This document shows positions 7,725 through 15,668 of a stretch of 45,496 nt of DNA, one piece after another. Location: assembly GCA_003598175.1 (NCBI GenBank), contig QZKN01000106.1, forward strand, positions 1 to 45,496. Reading direction: 5' to 3'. Position numbers and translations under genes: made by a program. This DNA is from Candidatus Omnitrophota bacterium. GTDB lineage: Bacteria; Hinthialibacterota; Hinthialibacteria; Hinthialibacterales; Hinthialibacteraceae. The first letter of the stretch is position 1; each line of letters starts with the position of its first letter. The notes under the pieces were generated by a model, which saw only the letters and a program-made list of their open reading frames with translations, ran no database searches and was not told where the DNA came from.

Positions 7725-9410
7725 TTGTTTGGAAAGTTATCATCGGCAATGAACGTTTTTTTTAATAATCGGGGTGAATTTCGAATTCTGTTTTTCTATG
7801 TTCCCGCCGTATTGCTATATGGAATGCTGGCTACCGTAAACCTCTCTATCGTGGATGTGTATTGGGATGCGGTTTTTTATAAAACCATGGCGTTCGGATT
7901 GGCGGATATTTCTACGTTCGAATTGAAACGGCATATTCCCGTTCCGATCCTCTATCCGTGGTTCCTCTCCCTCGGGTGTCACGCTTCTTCGTACGAAATG
8001 GTCGAGTGGATCCATTCATGGATGAATCCAGCGATTTATTGTTGTGGGTTGTTTCCGCTTTACCGTTTATCACGCTTTTTTCTTGATGCACGATCCTCCG
8101 TTGCCACCTGTTTGCTGTATCTTGTGTATCCGGCTTCGATTTATACACAATGGACCGTAAGTGAGAATCTTGCGATTCCGTTAACTTTGTTTGCCGGCGC
8201 CTATTCAGCTGCCATCCTCGTCGATGATCAATCGTTTCGTTGGAATGGAATACTGTTGGGGATCATTCTCGCCGCGTTGGCGCTGACCCGTATACAATCT
8301 CTCGTTATTGTTTTGGTGATTTTGGGGTGGCTTTGGTTTCGTTTGCGAAGAATGAATGCTTGTCTTCTTTCATGGTTTCAGGCCGGCTTGATTTTCTTTG
8401 TTCTGGTTGCTCTTGTCTGGTTCGGACTGGGCTATGTCTCGTGGAAGGGAGTGTTCGTAATCTACTCAAACGTCAATCATGAGCAGGTTCATGGTATTGG
8501 CGCGATTCTTGGTACTTTTGTGAATCGCTTTGTCACGCATTGGACCGCGCTTTGGCTGGAAGGAGCGCTTTTAATTCCGCCCCTGGCATTGTTCCTGCTA
8601 TTTCGTAGTTTTATTTTTCAAGAATGGGAATCGCGACCGCGAAACGAGATTATGCTTTTGCTTTTCATCATTTCGCTGGTTATCGTAGTCTCGATCGCCG
8701 CCTATCGCGTTCTGCGCGCCGGTTTGGAGCCTTGGTCGGTTTCCTTGCGGCATGTTTGTTATGTGAATTATTTGTTTCTTCCGCTCGCGGTGTCCGCGAT
8801 GGGGCAATGCAATCGTTTCCCGTTTACGGAAATCATCAAGCGATGGTTGTTGTTGCTCGCGTTGACAGCCGTTTTGGGAATCGGATTCTTTTGTTCCGAA
8901 GCATGGGAGGGCTTGACTCATAACTTTCGTTTTTTTTCCAATTCTCCGTCATTGGACTTCATGCAACAACTGTCGAATACGGCGCCCTGGTTGGCGGATT
9001 TGTTCCTTCTGGTCCTTGCCGCCGTTCTTGGATTGGGGTGTCTGTACAGTCGCCGCTGGGGAATCGTCCTGTTGACCGGATTGCTTTTCTATATTCAAGC
9101 GAGCGCCTTCGATTACATGTATGAAGATCAGAGTTATTCGATCCGGGTGATGAATGTGAAGGGGATTCATGATTTCTGCGCCCAACTCGATGCGGGACGC
9201 TGGAAACAGATTCCGATTTTTTGTCATGAAGACCATCGGGTACAATATCTTGTTCCTAATTTGCTGTATTGGGTTTATCGGCGTTCAAATGTATTGCCGA
9301 ATGAGAGTTCCCGACCGCAACTTCCGTATCTTTTTTTGACATTTAACGAACAAGAGGAAGGCGAATTGGTTTTTTTATCCGGCAAGCTGCGCGCTTACTT
9401 TTATAAATAA
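7725..9410 (+). CDS. Polytopic membrane protein, glycosyltransferase family 39-like
   Basis: 561 residues with about eleven hydrophobic helices. The N-terminal region (SIVDVYWDAVFYKTMAFG, then HIPVPILYPWFLSL, then GLFPLYRLSRFF) and LLYLVYPASIYTQWTVSENLAIPLTL look like the membrane core of dolichyl-phosphate-mannose-type GT-C glycosyltransferases. D44 and D48 in the first loop are possible catalytic acids. A soluble C-terminal segment of about 80 residues ends the protein. The start may be TTG 7725 (AAGG four bases upstream) or ATG 7749. It follows another large membrane protein of similar design by 154 bases, suggesting a shared role in lipid-linked sugar transfer to the cell surface. Donor and acceptor are unknown. 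Confidence 0.55.
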   Translation: MFGKLSSAMNVFFNNRGEFRILFFYVPAVLLYGMLATVNLSIVDVYWDAVFYKTMAFGLADISTFELKRHIPVPILYPWFLSLGCHASSYEMVEWIHSWMNPAIYCCGLFPLYRLSRFFLDARSSVATCLLYLVYPASIYTQWTVSENLAIPLTLFAGAYSAAILVDDQSFRWNGILLGIILAALALTRIQSLVIVLVILGWLWFRLRRMNACLLSWFQAGLIFFVLVALVWFGLGYVSWKGVFVIYSNVNHEQVHGIGAILGTFVNRFVTHWTALWLEGALLIPPLALFLLFRSFIFQEWESRPRNEIMLLLFIISLVIVVSIAAYRVLRAGLEPWSVSLRHVCYVNYLFLPLAVSAMGQCNRFPFTEIIKRWLLLLALTAVLGIGFFCSEAWEGLTHNFRFFSNSPSLDFMQQLSNTAPWLADLFLLVLAAVLGLGCLYSRRWGIVLLTGLLFYIQASAFDYMYEDQSYSIRVMNVKGIHDFCAQLDAGRWKQIPIFCHEDHRVQYLVPNLLYWVYRRSNVLPNESSRPQLPYLFLTFNEQEEGELVFLSGKLRAYFYK

Positions 9411-9434
9411 AGCAGAAGGAACCGAGTAAGTTGT

Positions 9435-9469
9435 AAATACTTGACATGGTCAAGTATTTGACCTATTCT
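9435..9469 (+). promoter_or_regulatory. Promoter overlapped by a perfect palindrome (candidate operator)
   Basis: AAATACTTGAC (9435-9445) and GTCAAGTATTT (9449-9459) form a perfect dyad with 11-bp arms and a 3-bp centre. A -35 TTGACA (9441-9446) lies inside it, followed by a 17-bp spacer and -10 TATTCT (9464-9469). A repressor bound here would cover the -35 and most of the spacer. Expression would run into the small ORF at 9486 and the radical SAM gene at 9586. Confidence 0.7.
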
Positions 9470-9485
9470 TTTGCAAGAAGGAATC

Positions 9486-9581
9486 ATGGAAACAAAGAAT
9501 TGTGGATTTCATCGTATGCTCCATGCGCTCATGTGGAAGACGAAATTCAATGCAAATGAACCTGGAGTAACGGATTACTGA
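9486..9581 (+). CDS. 31-residue small ORF (leader peptide or small protein)
   Basis: The ATG at 9486 is preceded by AAGAAGGA with good spacing and lies about 10 bases past the expected transcription start of the palindrome-controlled promoter. The peptide begins METKNCGFHRMLHALMWKTK and ends in TGA at 9579-9581, four bases before the ATG of the radical SAM gene. That downstream gene has no good ribosome binding site of its own, so translation of the small ORF may be needed to start it (coupling). No known family. It could be a regulatory leader, a small partner, or a modified substrate of the radical SAM enzyme (it has one Cys, two His, one Trp). Real translation is inferred from the ribosome site and spacing. 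Confidence 0.5.
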   Translation: METKNCGFHRMLHALMWKTKFNANEPGVTDY

Positions 9582-9585
9582 AATA

Positions 9586-11019
9586 ATGAAAATACTACTA
9601 ATTCAACCGCCCGACTTTCACATGATCACCACCAACGTGCCCAGCGTGGTGGATGAGGAAAGCGGCGCGTATCCGCCGCTGGGGATTCTGTATATCGCGG
9701 CGTTTGTCGAGCAAAACACGAATTATACAGTCGAAATTCTGGATACGCTGCTCGATCATTTGAAGTATGAGGAGATCGAAGAGGAAATCCGCCAGCGAAA
9801 GCCGGATGTCGTCGGCATCCAGGCGATGACCTTTACGCTGATCGACGCCGCGCTCACGGCGAAAACGGTGAAGAAAGTCGATCCGAGCATTCCGGTGATC
9901 TTCGGCGGACCGCACGTGTATATTTATCCACGGGAAACACTGGATATTCCCGAAGTGGATTATATCGTTCTCGGCGAGGGTGAAATCACCTTTACCAGCC
10001 TGCTGGAAGCGCTGGAAAAGGGGACGGATTTATCCACCGTGCCGGGCATCGGTTTTCGCCGGAACGGCGAATTCGTACAGACGCCGCTTGTCCCTCTGAA
10101 TGTGGATCTCGATTTGCTGCCCATGCCCGCCCGGCATCTCACGCCGTATCACAAATACTATTCCGTGTTGGCGAAGGAAACGCCGATTACGACCATGATG
10201 ACCAGCCGCGGGTGTCCGTTTCAATGTATTTTCTGCGACCGCCCGCATTTGGGGAAAAACTTCCGTTATCGCAGCCCCGAAAGCGTCATTGCGGAGATGA
10301 AACTCTGTCAGGAGATGGGCATCCGCGAAATCTTCGTGTACGACGACACCTTTACGGTGCGCCGCGACCGGGTTTTGGATATCTGCCGCCTTTACAACGA
10401 GCTCGGCCTGAACATCAAATGGGATATCCGCGCCCACATCAACACCATGAACGACGAGGTGCTGGATGCGCTGGCGTCCGCCGGCTGCATGCGCATTCAT
10501 TACGGCGTCGAATCCGGCACGCGCGAAATTTTGAAGGTCATCAAAAAAGGAATCATCCTGTCGCGCATCGAAGAAGTGTTTGCCAAGACCAAAGCGCGCG
10601 GTATCACCACGCTCGGTTACTTCATGATCGGCAATCCCACCGAAACCAAGGCGCAGGCGCTCGCCACCATCGAGTTTGCCTGCAAACTCCCCGCCGATTT
10701 CATTCACCTGTCCGTCGCCACTCCATTCCCCGCGACCGAACTCTACCGCATGGGCTTTCGTGAGAATATCTATACAGTAGATTATTGGCAGGAATTTTCC
10801 CGCAATCCTCATCCCGATTTCAAACCCAAATTGTGGACGGAAGTGATGACGGAGGAGGAACTGATCAACCTGATGCAGTGGGGGTATCGTCGCTATTACA
10901 TGCGGGCGGGGTATCTTTTCAAGCGCGTGCTGGACGTGCGCAGCTGGGCGGAGTTCAAACGCAAGGCGAAGGCGGGGATGCGGCTGCTGTCGTGGGGGGC
11001 GAAGGCGCGGGCGGTATGA
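9586..11019 (+). CDS. B12-binding-domain radical SAM protein
   Basis: 477 residues. The N-terminal part (about 1-150) is a cobalamin-binding Rossmann-type domain (MKILLIQPP, PPLGILYIAAF, DVVGIQAMTFT, PVIFGGPH, VDYIVLGEGE). The DxHxxG motif for the lower axial histidine is absent, as is common in the BchE/Elp3-like B4 families. The radical SAM core follows with C210-x3-C214-x2-C217 for the 4Fe-4S cluster (SRGCPFQCIFCDRP), then FVYDDTF and the MRIHYGVESGTREIL strand. Related enzymes methylate or rearrange lipids, hopanoids, phosphonates or natural products; the substrate here is unknown. It follows two GT-C-like membrane proteins and a small ORF, so a cell-envelope substrate is possible. Its base composition is more GC-rich than its neighbours. 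Confidence 0.85.
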   Translation: MKILLIQPPDFHMITTNVPSVVDEESGAYPPLGILYIAAFVEQNTNYTVEILDTLLDHLKYEEIEEEIRQRKPDVVGIQAMTFTLIDAALTAKTVKKVDPSIPVIFGGPHVYIYPRETLDIPEVDYIVLGEGEITFTSLLEALEKGTDLSTVPGIGFRRNGEFVQTPLVPLNVDLDLLPMPARHLTPYHKYYSVLAKETPITTMMTSRGCPFQCIFCDRPHLGKNFRYRSPESVIAEMKLCQEMGIREIFVYDDTFTVRRDRVLDICRLYNELGLNIKWDIRAHINTMNDEVLDALASAGCMRIHYGVESGTREILKVIKKGIILSRIEEVFAKTKARGITTLGYFMIGNPTETKAQALATIEFACKLPADFIHLSVATPFPATELYRMGFRENIYTVDYWQEFSRNPHPDFKPKLWTEVMTEEELINLMQWGYRRYYMRAGYLFKRVLDVRSWAEFKRKAKAGMRLLSWGAKARAV

Positions 11020-11224
11020 GTGAAATTGATTCCCATTGTTCGTTACGCCGGTGATGACATTATCTTACAAGACGCGCCGGCAAAAAGTCGGATTAAATTT
11101 TGGAACCGGCACATAGTGTAGTATCAATGAACAATCTGCCACTATATATTGTGCAGACAGGATGTCCGCACCACAATTTTTGACTTTTTGCCTGGGCATC
11201 TTTCAAGGATTCCCACTTCGTAGT
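11020..11224. repeat. Intergenic region with degenerate GTGCGGAC-type hairpin
   Basis: The segment 11148-11177 reads ATTGTG-CAGACA, a GGA-containing turn, then TGTCCGCACCACAAT. This is a shortened relative of the 17017-17049 hairpin, in which one arm has lost a few bases. No coding frame or clear terminator was seen in the rest of this region between convergent genes. Confidence 0.5.
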
Positions 11225-12553
11225 TTAGTTTTTCGCAGGATTGGATTCAATCTCAGTTGAGGTATCGATTCCCAGACGTTTTAATATGTCGATGCCGTGT
11301 TGTTGGCTGCCGCCGTAACCATACCAGGCTTCGGCGATTTTCCCTTCTTTGTCGATGACGTAGGTCATGGGTACGGCGCTCATGCCCATCGTTTCATATT
11401 GATAAATCGCCCGATTGGCCTCGTCGGAGGAATCGAGAATATTCGGATAGGTCACGCCGTTTTCGATCATGAAGTCGATGGCGATCTTCTTATCATCCGC
11501 GCTGTTGAAACCAAGAACCACGACGCCTTTGTCTTTGAATTGTGTATATAATTGTTGGAGACTCCCTATCTCCTCGCGGCAGGCCGGTCAGCCACAACGC
11601 CATTTGTTCAACCAGACCACGTTTCCGCGGTAATTCGAAAGTTTGATGACGCTGCCATCCGCCGCTTTCAACTCGAAATCCGGCGCTGCCGTCCCCGGTT
11701 TCAACAAACCTTTCTCCAGCTGCGGCTTATGAACCTGTTTCCAGCCGGGCGGCAGCGTCCAGGAAAATTTCTCGATGGGTATTCTCGGATTGACGGCGAC
11801 GTTTGACCAGTTTTCAACCATGACAATTTCCTGGCTGACGCGCACGACCTGTTTCAATTTGCGGGGAAGATGATCCTGCTGCGACAGCCACAAATACCAG
11901 CTGCGCTGATGTTTCATGAAACTCACTTCGATAACGTCGAATTCTTCTTTGTCGATCGTTTCCCTCCCCATATTCCGCACGCCGTCGAGATAAGCCTGCA
12001 TGGAGTCTTCGTATCCGTGAAAAGTGCTGGCGTCGATGATTGACATGCCCATGCCGCCGCCCAAATCGCCGATGTCGTGGCCGAGCGAATGCATCCCCAC
12101 CGGCGTGTACGTCTTGTCATAGAAGGTGTATTGATATTTTTCGTAGTCGTACCGATACGGCTCCTGATTTTCCCAGCCGTATCGCGGTTTCCCGTTCGGC
12201 CAGTAAATCCAGAAATAATCTCCGTCGCCGATGAGTACACCGGTTAATTGGTTGTCCATCGCACGCGTCATTTCGATGCGGGCGTAATTCGGTTTCTTGA
12301 GCCAGATGCGGTATGCGCCGCCGGGCATTTTTTGCCCGCCATATTCGTTTACGAATTCACTCACCCACGAAAGCGAATCCGCCTCCCGCATGGCTTGCGT
12401 CATGCGATCGTACAAGGCATGCGCATCCGGATCATCCACGATCGTAAGGTCGGATCCGCTCTCCTGCGTAGAGACCAGAGTGGGGATGAAGAGCCATCCG
12501 GCGATGAACATGTGAGTAATGTGGGGCGCCAATTTCTTTCTCACGGTTGTCAT
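11225..12553 (-). CDS. Likely selenoprotein: LolA-like/TlpA-like thioredoxin-fold protein with Sec in a UxxC motif
   Basis: The frame is open from ATG 12553 to 11225 except for one TGA at 11588-11590 (codon 322). Residues 1-30 are a signal peptide, residues about 35-275 resemble DUF2092/LolA-type lipoprotein-sorting domains, and about 285-442 form a TlpA/AhpC-type redoxin. The redoxin reads APDFELKAADGSVIKLSNYR, then VVWLNKWRCG, TGA, PACREEIGSLQQLY. In TlpA relatives this position is the first Cys of WCPPCREE, so the TGA falls exactly on the resolving/attacking Cys of CxxC, giving U-P-A-C. Homology continues downstream, including cis-Pro in AVPMTYVID. A small hairpin follows the TGA. Selenocysteine is therefore far likelier than a stop. 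Expected role: periplasmic thiol/disulfide redox chemistry. GTG 12589 is an alternative start. Confidence 0.85.
11557..11573 (-). promoter_or_regulatory. Candidate bacterial SECIS hairpin
   Basis: Read on the minus strand, 17 bases after the first base of the TGA begins GGAGA-UAGGGAG-UCUCC: a 5-bp stem and 7-base loop. An additional U-A pair would leave AGGG as the apical loop with a G at its second position and one bulged G. Distance and apical G fit the known bacterial SECIS pattern, but the stem is short, so this is only a candidate SelB-binding site. Confidence 0.45.
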
Positions 12554-12688
12554 GATCTCATATTCACTTATATTTATGGTTGCTTTCACATTGAACGTGA
12601 TTCCATAGAGAGGATAACAAAAAACGACCTCTTTTGACAGATCATCATTCTTTTATTTCTTGCAATTGGGATTCATGTTTTAGTTTTT

Positions 12689-13450
12689 TTATGCGGGACG
12701 TGTGGTCGAATGATTAGGAGGTTTTATCCATTCCCGTATCGTATGCCAGAAGAATACCACATTTCCCAGCAGATACCGTTTCCATAACCGCCGCGGTTCC
12801 AGGTACAGGCGATAAAGCCATTCCAGCCCGATTTTTCGCATCCATAGAGGAGCGCGTGGATTCTTTCCGGAATAAAAATCGAATAGGCCCCCGACTGCAA
12901 GAGTCACTGTTGCGCCGCATTGTTTATAATTTCGTTCAATCCATTTTTCCTGTTTGGGGACGCCGAGAGCGACCAGAAGAACATCCGGCGCGGCCATGCG
13001 AATGGTTTCGATCATTTGCGGTTCATCCGCATATGTAAAAAAACCGTGATGCACTCCACAAACATGCAGATCGGGGCAGAATTCCAACGTGCTATTGCGC
13101 ATACGCTCCGCGATTCCCGGCTCTCCACCCAATAAATAAACGCTCAGTTTTTTTTGTTGCAGCGCCTGGCACAGCAACGGATACATGTCCGTCCCATTCA
13201 CATTGTCAAGCAACGGCTTGCGGAATAGGAGCGAAGCGATTTTCATCCCGATTCCATCTGCCAATACAAAATCAGCTTGTTGTAGTATGGTGTGATACTC
13301 GGAATCGTTATGGGATAGGTTGATGCAATGCGCGTTGACGAAAAAAATGCGAACCGGTTTGTTTTGGATTGCGCAGCCGATTATCATTTCGACGGCTTGA
13401 TCCATCATTCCGTTACGAATAGGGATATCGAACAGTCGAATGGTATTCAT
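12689..13450 (-). CDS. WecG/TagA/CpsF-family glycosyltransferase (GT26)
   Basis: 253 residues, the usual size for the family. Family motifs appear in order: VNAHCINL (about 38-45), ADFVLADGIGM (about 60-70), NVNGTDMYPLL, YLLGGEPGIAERM, LLVALGVPKQEKWI, LAVGGLFDFYSGKNPRAPLWM and GLEWLYRLYLEPRRLWKRY near the C-terminus. These enzymes add an N-acetylmannosamine-type or similar sugar to a lipid-linked precursor on the cytoplasmic face of the membrane, for capsule, enterobacterial common antigen or wall polymer synthesis. The gene stands alone on the minus strand between a redoxin and a secreted protein, so the polymer it serves is not evident here. Confidence 0.9.
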   Translation of the reverse strand: MNTIRLFDIPIRNGMMDQAVEMIIGCAIQNKPVRIFFVNAHCINLSHNDSEYHTILQQADFVLADGIGMKIASLLFRKPLLDNVNGTDMYPLLCQALQQKKLSVYLLGGEPGIAERMRNSTLEFCPDLHVCGVHHGFFTYADEPQMIETIRMAAPDVLLVALGVPKQEKWIERNYKQCGATVTLAVGGLFDFYSGKNPRAPLWMRKIGLEWLYRLYLEPRRLWKRYLLGNVVFFWHTIREWIKPPNHSTTRPA

Positions 13451-13557
13451 CCGTTTTTCCCTTTGATCGTATCATGATGCAAGCGGTGATGGTTTCGGAT
13501 GGGGCGTATTGATAAGATGCCGGGGGAGAGGATGGGAGTGTTCTGTGGACCGATCGA

Positions 13558-15519
13558 TCAATAAATACCCCACGGACGCACCATCACGGCGCTAAACGGT
13601 CCCTCAACATATAGTAGTTTATATTTCGGGAGACTTCCGGGATTGTTCAGCGGCGGGCCGATGACGACGCCCATCGTGTTTTCCGCTACCCAGAAAATAT
13701 TTACGATTTGATTGTCGGCGGACGCATCATTCAGTGTGAGAAAATCAGTCGTCGCGCCGCTGGGTTTGAAGCGGACGATGCGGCTGATCGGCGATCCCGC
13801 GCCGGTCATTTCCGCACTGGCGGCGATAAAGGTTTCCCGTTCTCGCGTAACCAACGGTCCCTGGCCCTGTGGCAGCAGAAGAATGGCGGAAATGCTCCCT
13901 ATTTCCCGTTTTTCATATCCGGATTCAATGATAATGGGGGACGTATCGGTGATATCGGGAACGCGAATGATGCGTTCGATCGTGATTGGCTCCAAACCAT
14001 TGGAAGTAATCGTGACGGAATATTTCAATGCGCCGATGGGATCGCCGGTCGCGCGTACTCTCCACGTTGGCGATGCAACCTGATTGGGATTGATCGTTCC
14101 CAGCGAACGAGACCGTTCATCGTTGGGCATCAACTCTAAGCCGGCGGGAAGGGTAAGAACGGCAACGACGTTCGAGGCGGCGGCGCCGATGTTTTCGATA
14201 TTCGCCTGAATGTTGAACGGATTGGGTGAATATTGGGAAGCATCAATGGACAGTTGTTCGGGACCAGTCAATGTAACCGTCAATTCTTCCGTGCTCACCA
14301 CTTCCGCTCCGCCCAAACCATAGTACACAATAAATGTTCGCGAGTGGCCGGGGGACAATGATTGTTGGTTCCAGACCATGTGAACGGCGGAATCGTCGGT
14401 AATGCTCTTGGTCGGTGTGATCTGATATTCGGATGTGGGAAGATTGTAGGCATCGGGCCAAAGCGCCAATTGGAAGATGTCCGGTTTATGCGCTCCACCG
14501 AAACTGATTTCTCCACGCAAGGTCGGATTAGCCAGATCGTCCATGACTTGGATAAAATCGGGGATCCGATCACCGGTCAATTCGAGTTCTTGCGTTTGTC
14601 CGCCCATTTCAGGAATAAAGAAGGGCGCTCCGTCGTTGCCGGCGATCATCGTATCCAACAATTCGCGAAAACCGACTTGATGGCTTTGTGAATCGAGATT
14701 GGTCAAAGTCCATTCGATGGCGACATTGTCCAACTGGCCCGACGTCAAGCCGCGAACAAAATAGAGATTCATTTGAATTTCGATATTGTCGCGCCGCCAG
14801 GCGCCGCGGATACGTTGCGAATTGATTACGGTAACCGCTTCAATCGCGATTCCGATGAACGAATCCGATCGGTTTGTATAGGATTGCGAATCGATCACAA
14901 TCGTGGACCAGCTCGACCAGGGCCGAAAATCGTCGAAGTAAAGCATTTTTTTCTCATCCACCGTTTTCAGCGTAAACCGTCCCTGCTGATCCGCGATCAA
15001 AACCAGCCTTTCCGATGAGATGATCGTGGGAAAGGATATTTGCAAGGTATACGCGCCGCCTTCCGATGAGCTGTAACTATCGACTTCGATACGCAACACC
15101 CCGGAGGCGTCCGATGAATAGACGATTTGTGAATTGGTATTTGTTCCCCCGTCGTCATTTTCTTCGATTAAAGCGCCATCGCGATAGATGCGTAAAAACG
15201 TATCGAATTCAGGAGATATCAAATCGATGGTGATGGAGATTCCCGCCGTATAAGCGAACGTATAATAGTTTTTTTCTCCGGCAACCAACGTCCCTTCCGT
15301 GATTCCGGTAGTAATTTCCCCCAGTTCCGCCGAGGGGCGAAATGAGAGGCTTTTCGCGGGTGCGAGTGTGGATTTTTCCCGCATTTTTTCAGATGGCGGT
15401 ATTTTTTTGTACAGGTCTGATCCGGTGTTAGTGAATGTCGTTGTTGGAATAATCAATAGAATCGTCAGTGATGTAAATAAGAGAATTGAAAAAAAATAAG
15501 GACGACGTTTTGATCTCAT
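13558..15519 (-). CDS. Secreted protein with a PPC (pre-peptidase C-terminal) domain
   Basis: 653 residues with an N-terminal signal/anchor segment (about 8-32). Residues about 70-165 match a PPC-type beta-sandwich: EKNYYTFAYTAGISITIDL, FDTFLRIYRDG, EENDDGGTNTNSQIVYSS and the LRIEVDSYSS...GAYTLQI repeat. PPC domains are typical of exported proteins in the Planctomycetota/Myxococcota sphere. The central part contains long beta-rich stretches that I do not recognise. Around residues 435-530 a segment (NPFNIQANIENIGAAASNVVAVLTLPAGLEL) resembles an adhesion/CARDB-like Ig fold. No catalytic signature was found. Probable cell-surface or secreted structural role. Confidence 0.6.
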   Translation of the reverse strand: MRSKRRPYFFSILLFTSLTILLIIPTTTFTNTGSDLYKKIPPSEKMREKSTLAPAKSLSFRPSAELGEITTGITEGTLVAGEKNYYTFAYTAGISITIDLISPEFDTFLRIYRDGALIEENDDGGTNTNSQIVYSSDASGVLRIEVDSYSSSEGGAYTLQISFPTIISSERLVLIADQQGRFTLKTVDEKKMLYFDDFRPWSSWSTIVIDSQSYTNRSDSFIGIAIEAVTVINSQRIRGAWRRDNIEIQMNLYFVRGLTSGQLDNVAIEWTLTNLDSQSHQVGFRELLDTMIAGNDGAPFFIPEMGGQTQELELTGDRIPDFIQVMDDLANPTLRGEISFGGAHKPDIFQLALWPDAYNLPTSEYQITPTKSITDDSAVHMVWNQQSLSPGHSRTFIVYYGLGGAEVVSTEELTVTLTGPEQLSIDASQYSPNPFNIQANIENIGAAASNVVAVLTLPAGLELMPNDERSRSLGTINPNQVASPTWRVRATGDPIGALKYSVTITSNGLEPITIERIIRVPDITDTSPIIIESGYEKREIGSISAILLLPQGQGPLVTRERETFIAASAEMTGAGSPISRIVRFKPSGATTDFLTLNDASADNQIVNIFWVAENTMGVVIGPPLNNPGSLPKYKLLYVEGPFSAVMVRPWGIY

Positions 15520-15562
15520 ATAGGTTGCCTTTCGCGCCAGTCAATTGGTTATTGGTGATGAA

Positions 15563-15590
15563 ATTGTATTGTTGCCTTGGAGATGATCAA
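15563..15590 (-). promoter_or_regulatory. Promoter of the PPC-domain protein gene
   Basis: Minus strand: -35 TTGATC (15585-15590), 16-bp spacer, -10 TACAAT (15563-15568), about 45 bases upstream of the ATG at 15519. Confidence 0.5.
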
Positions 15591-15668
15591 GAGGTGGACG
15601 AGAATTCTAGTGATTTTCTACTGATTTAAGCTGATAGGAGGGAAGATTGTAAAAAAATGAATAATTTT

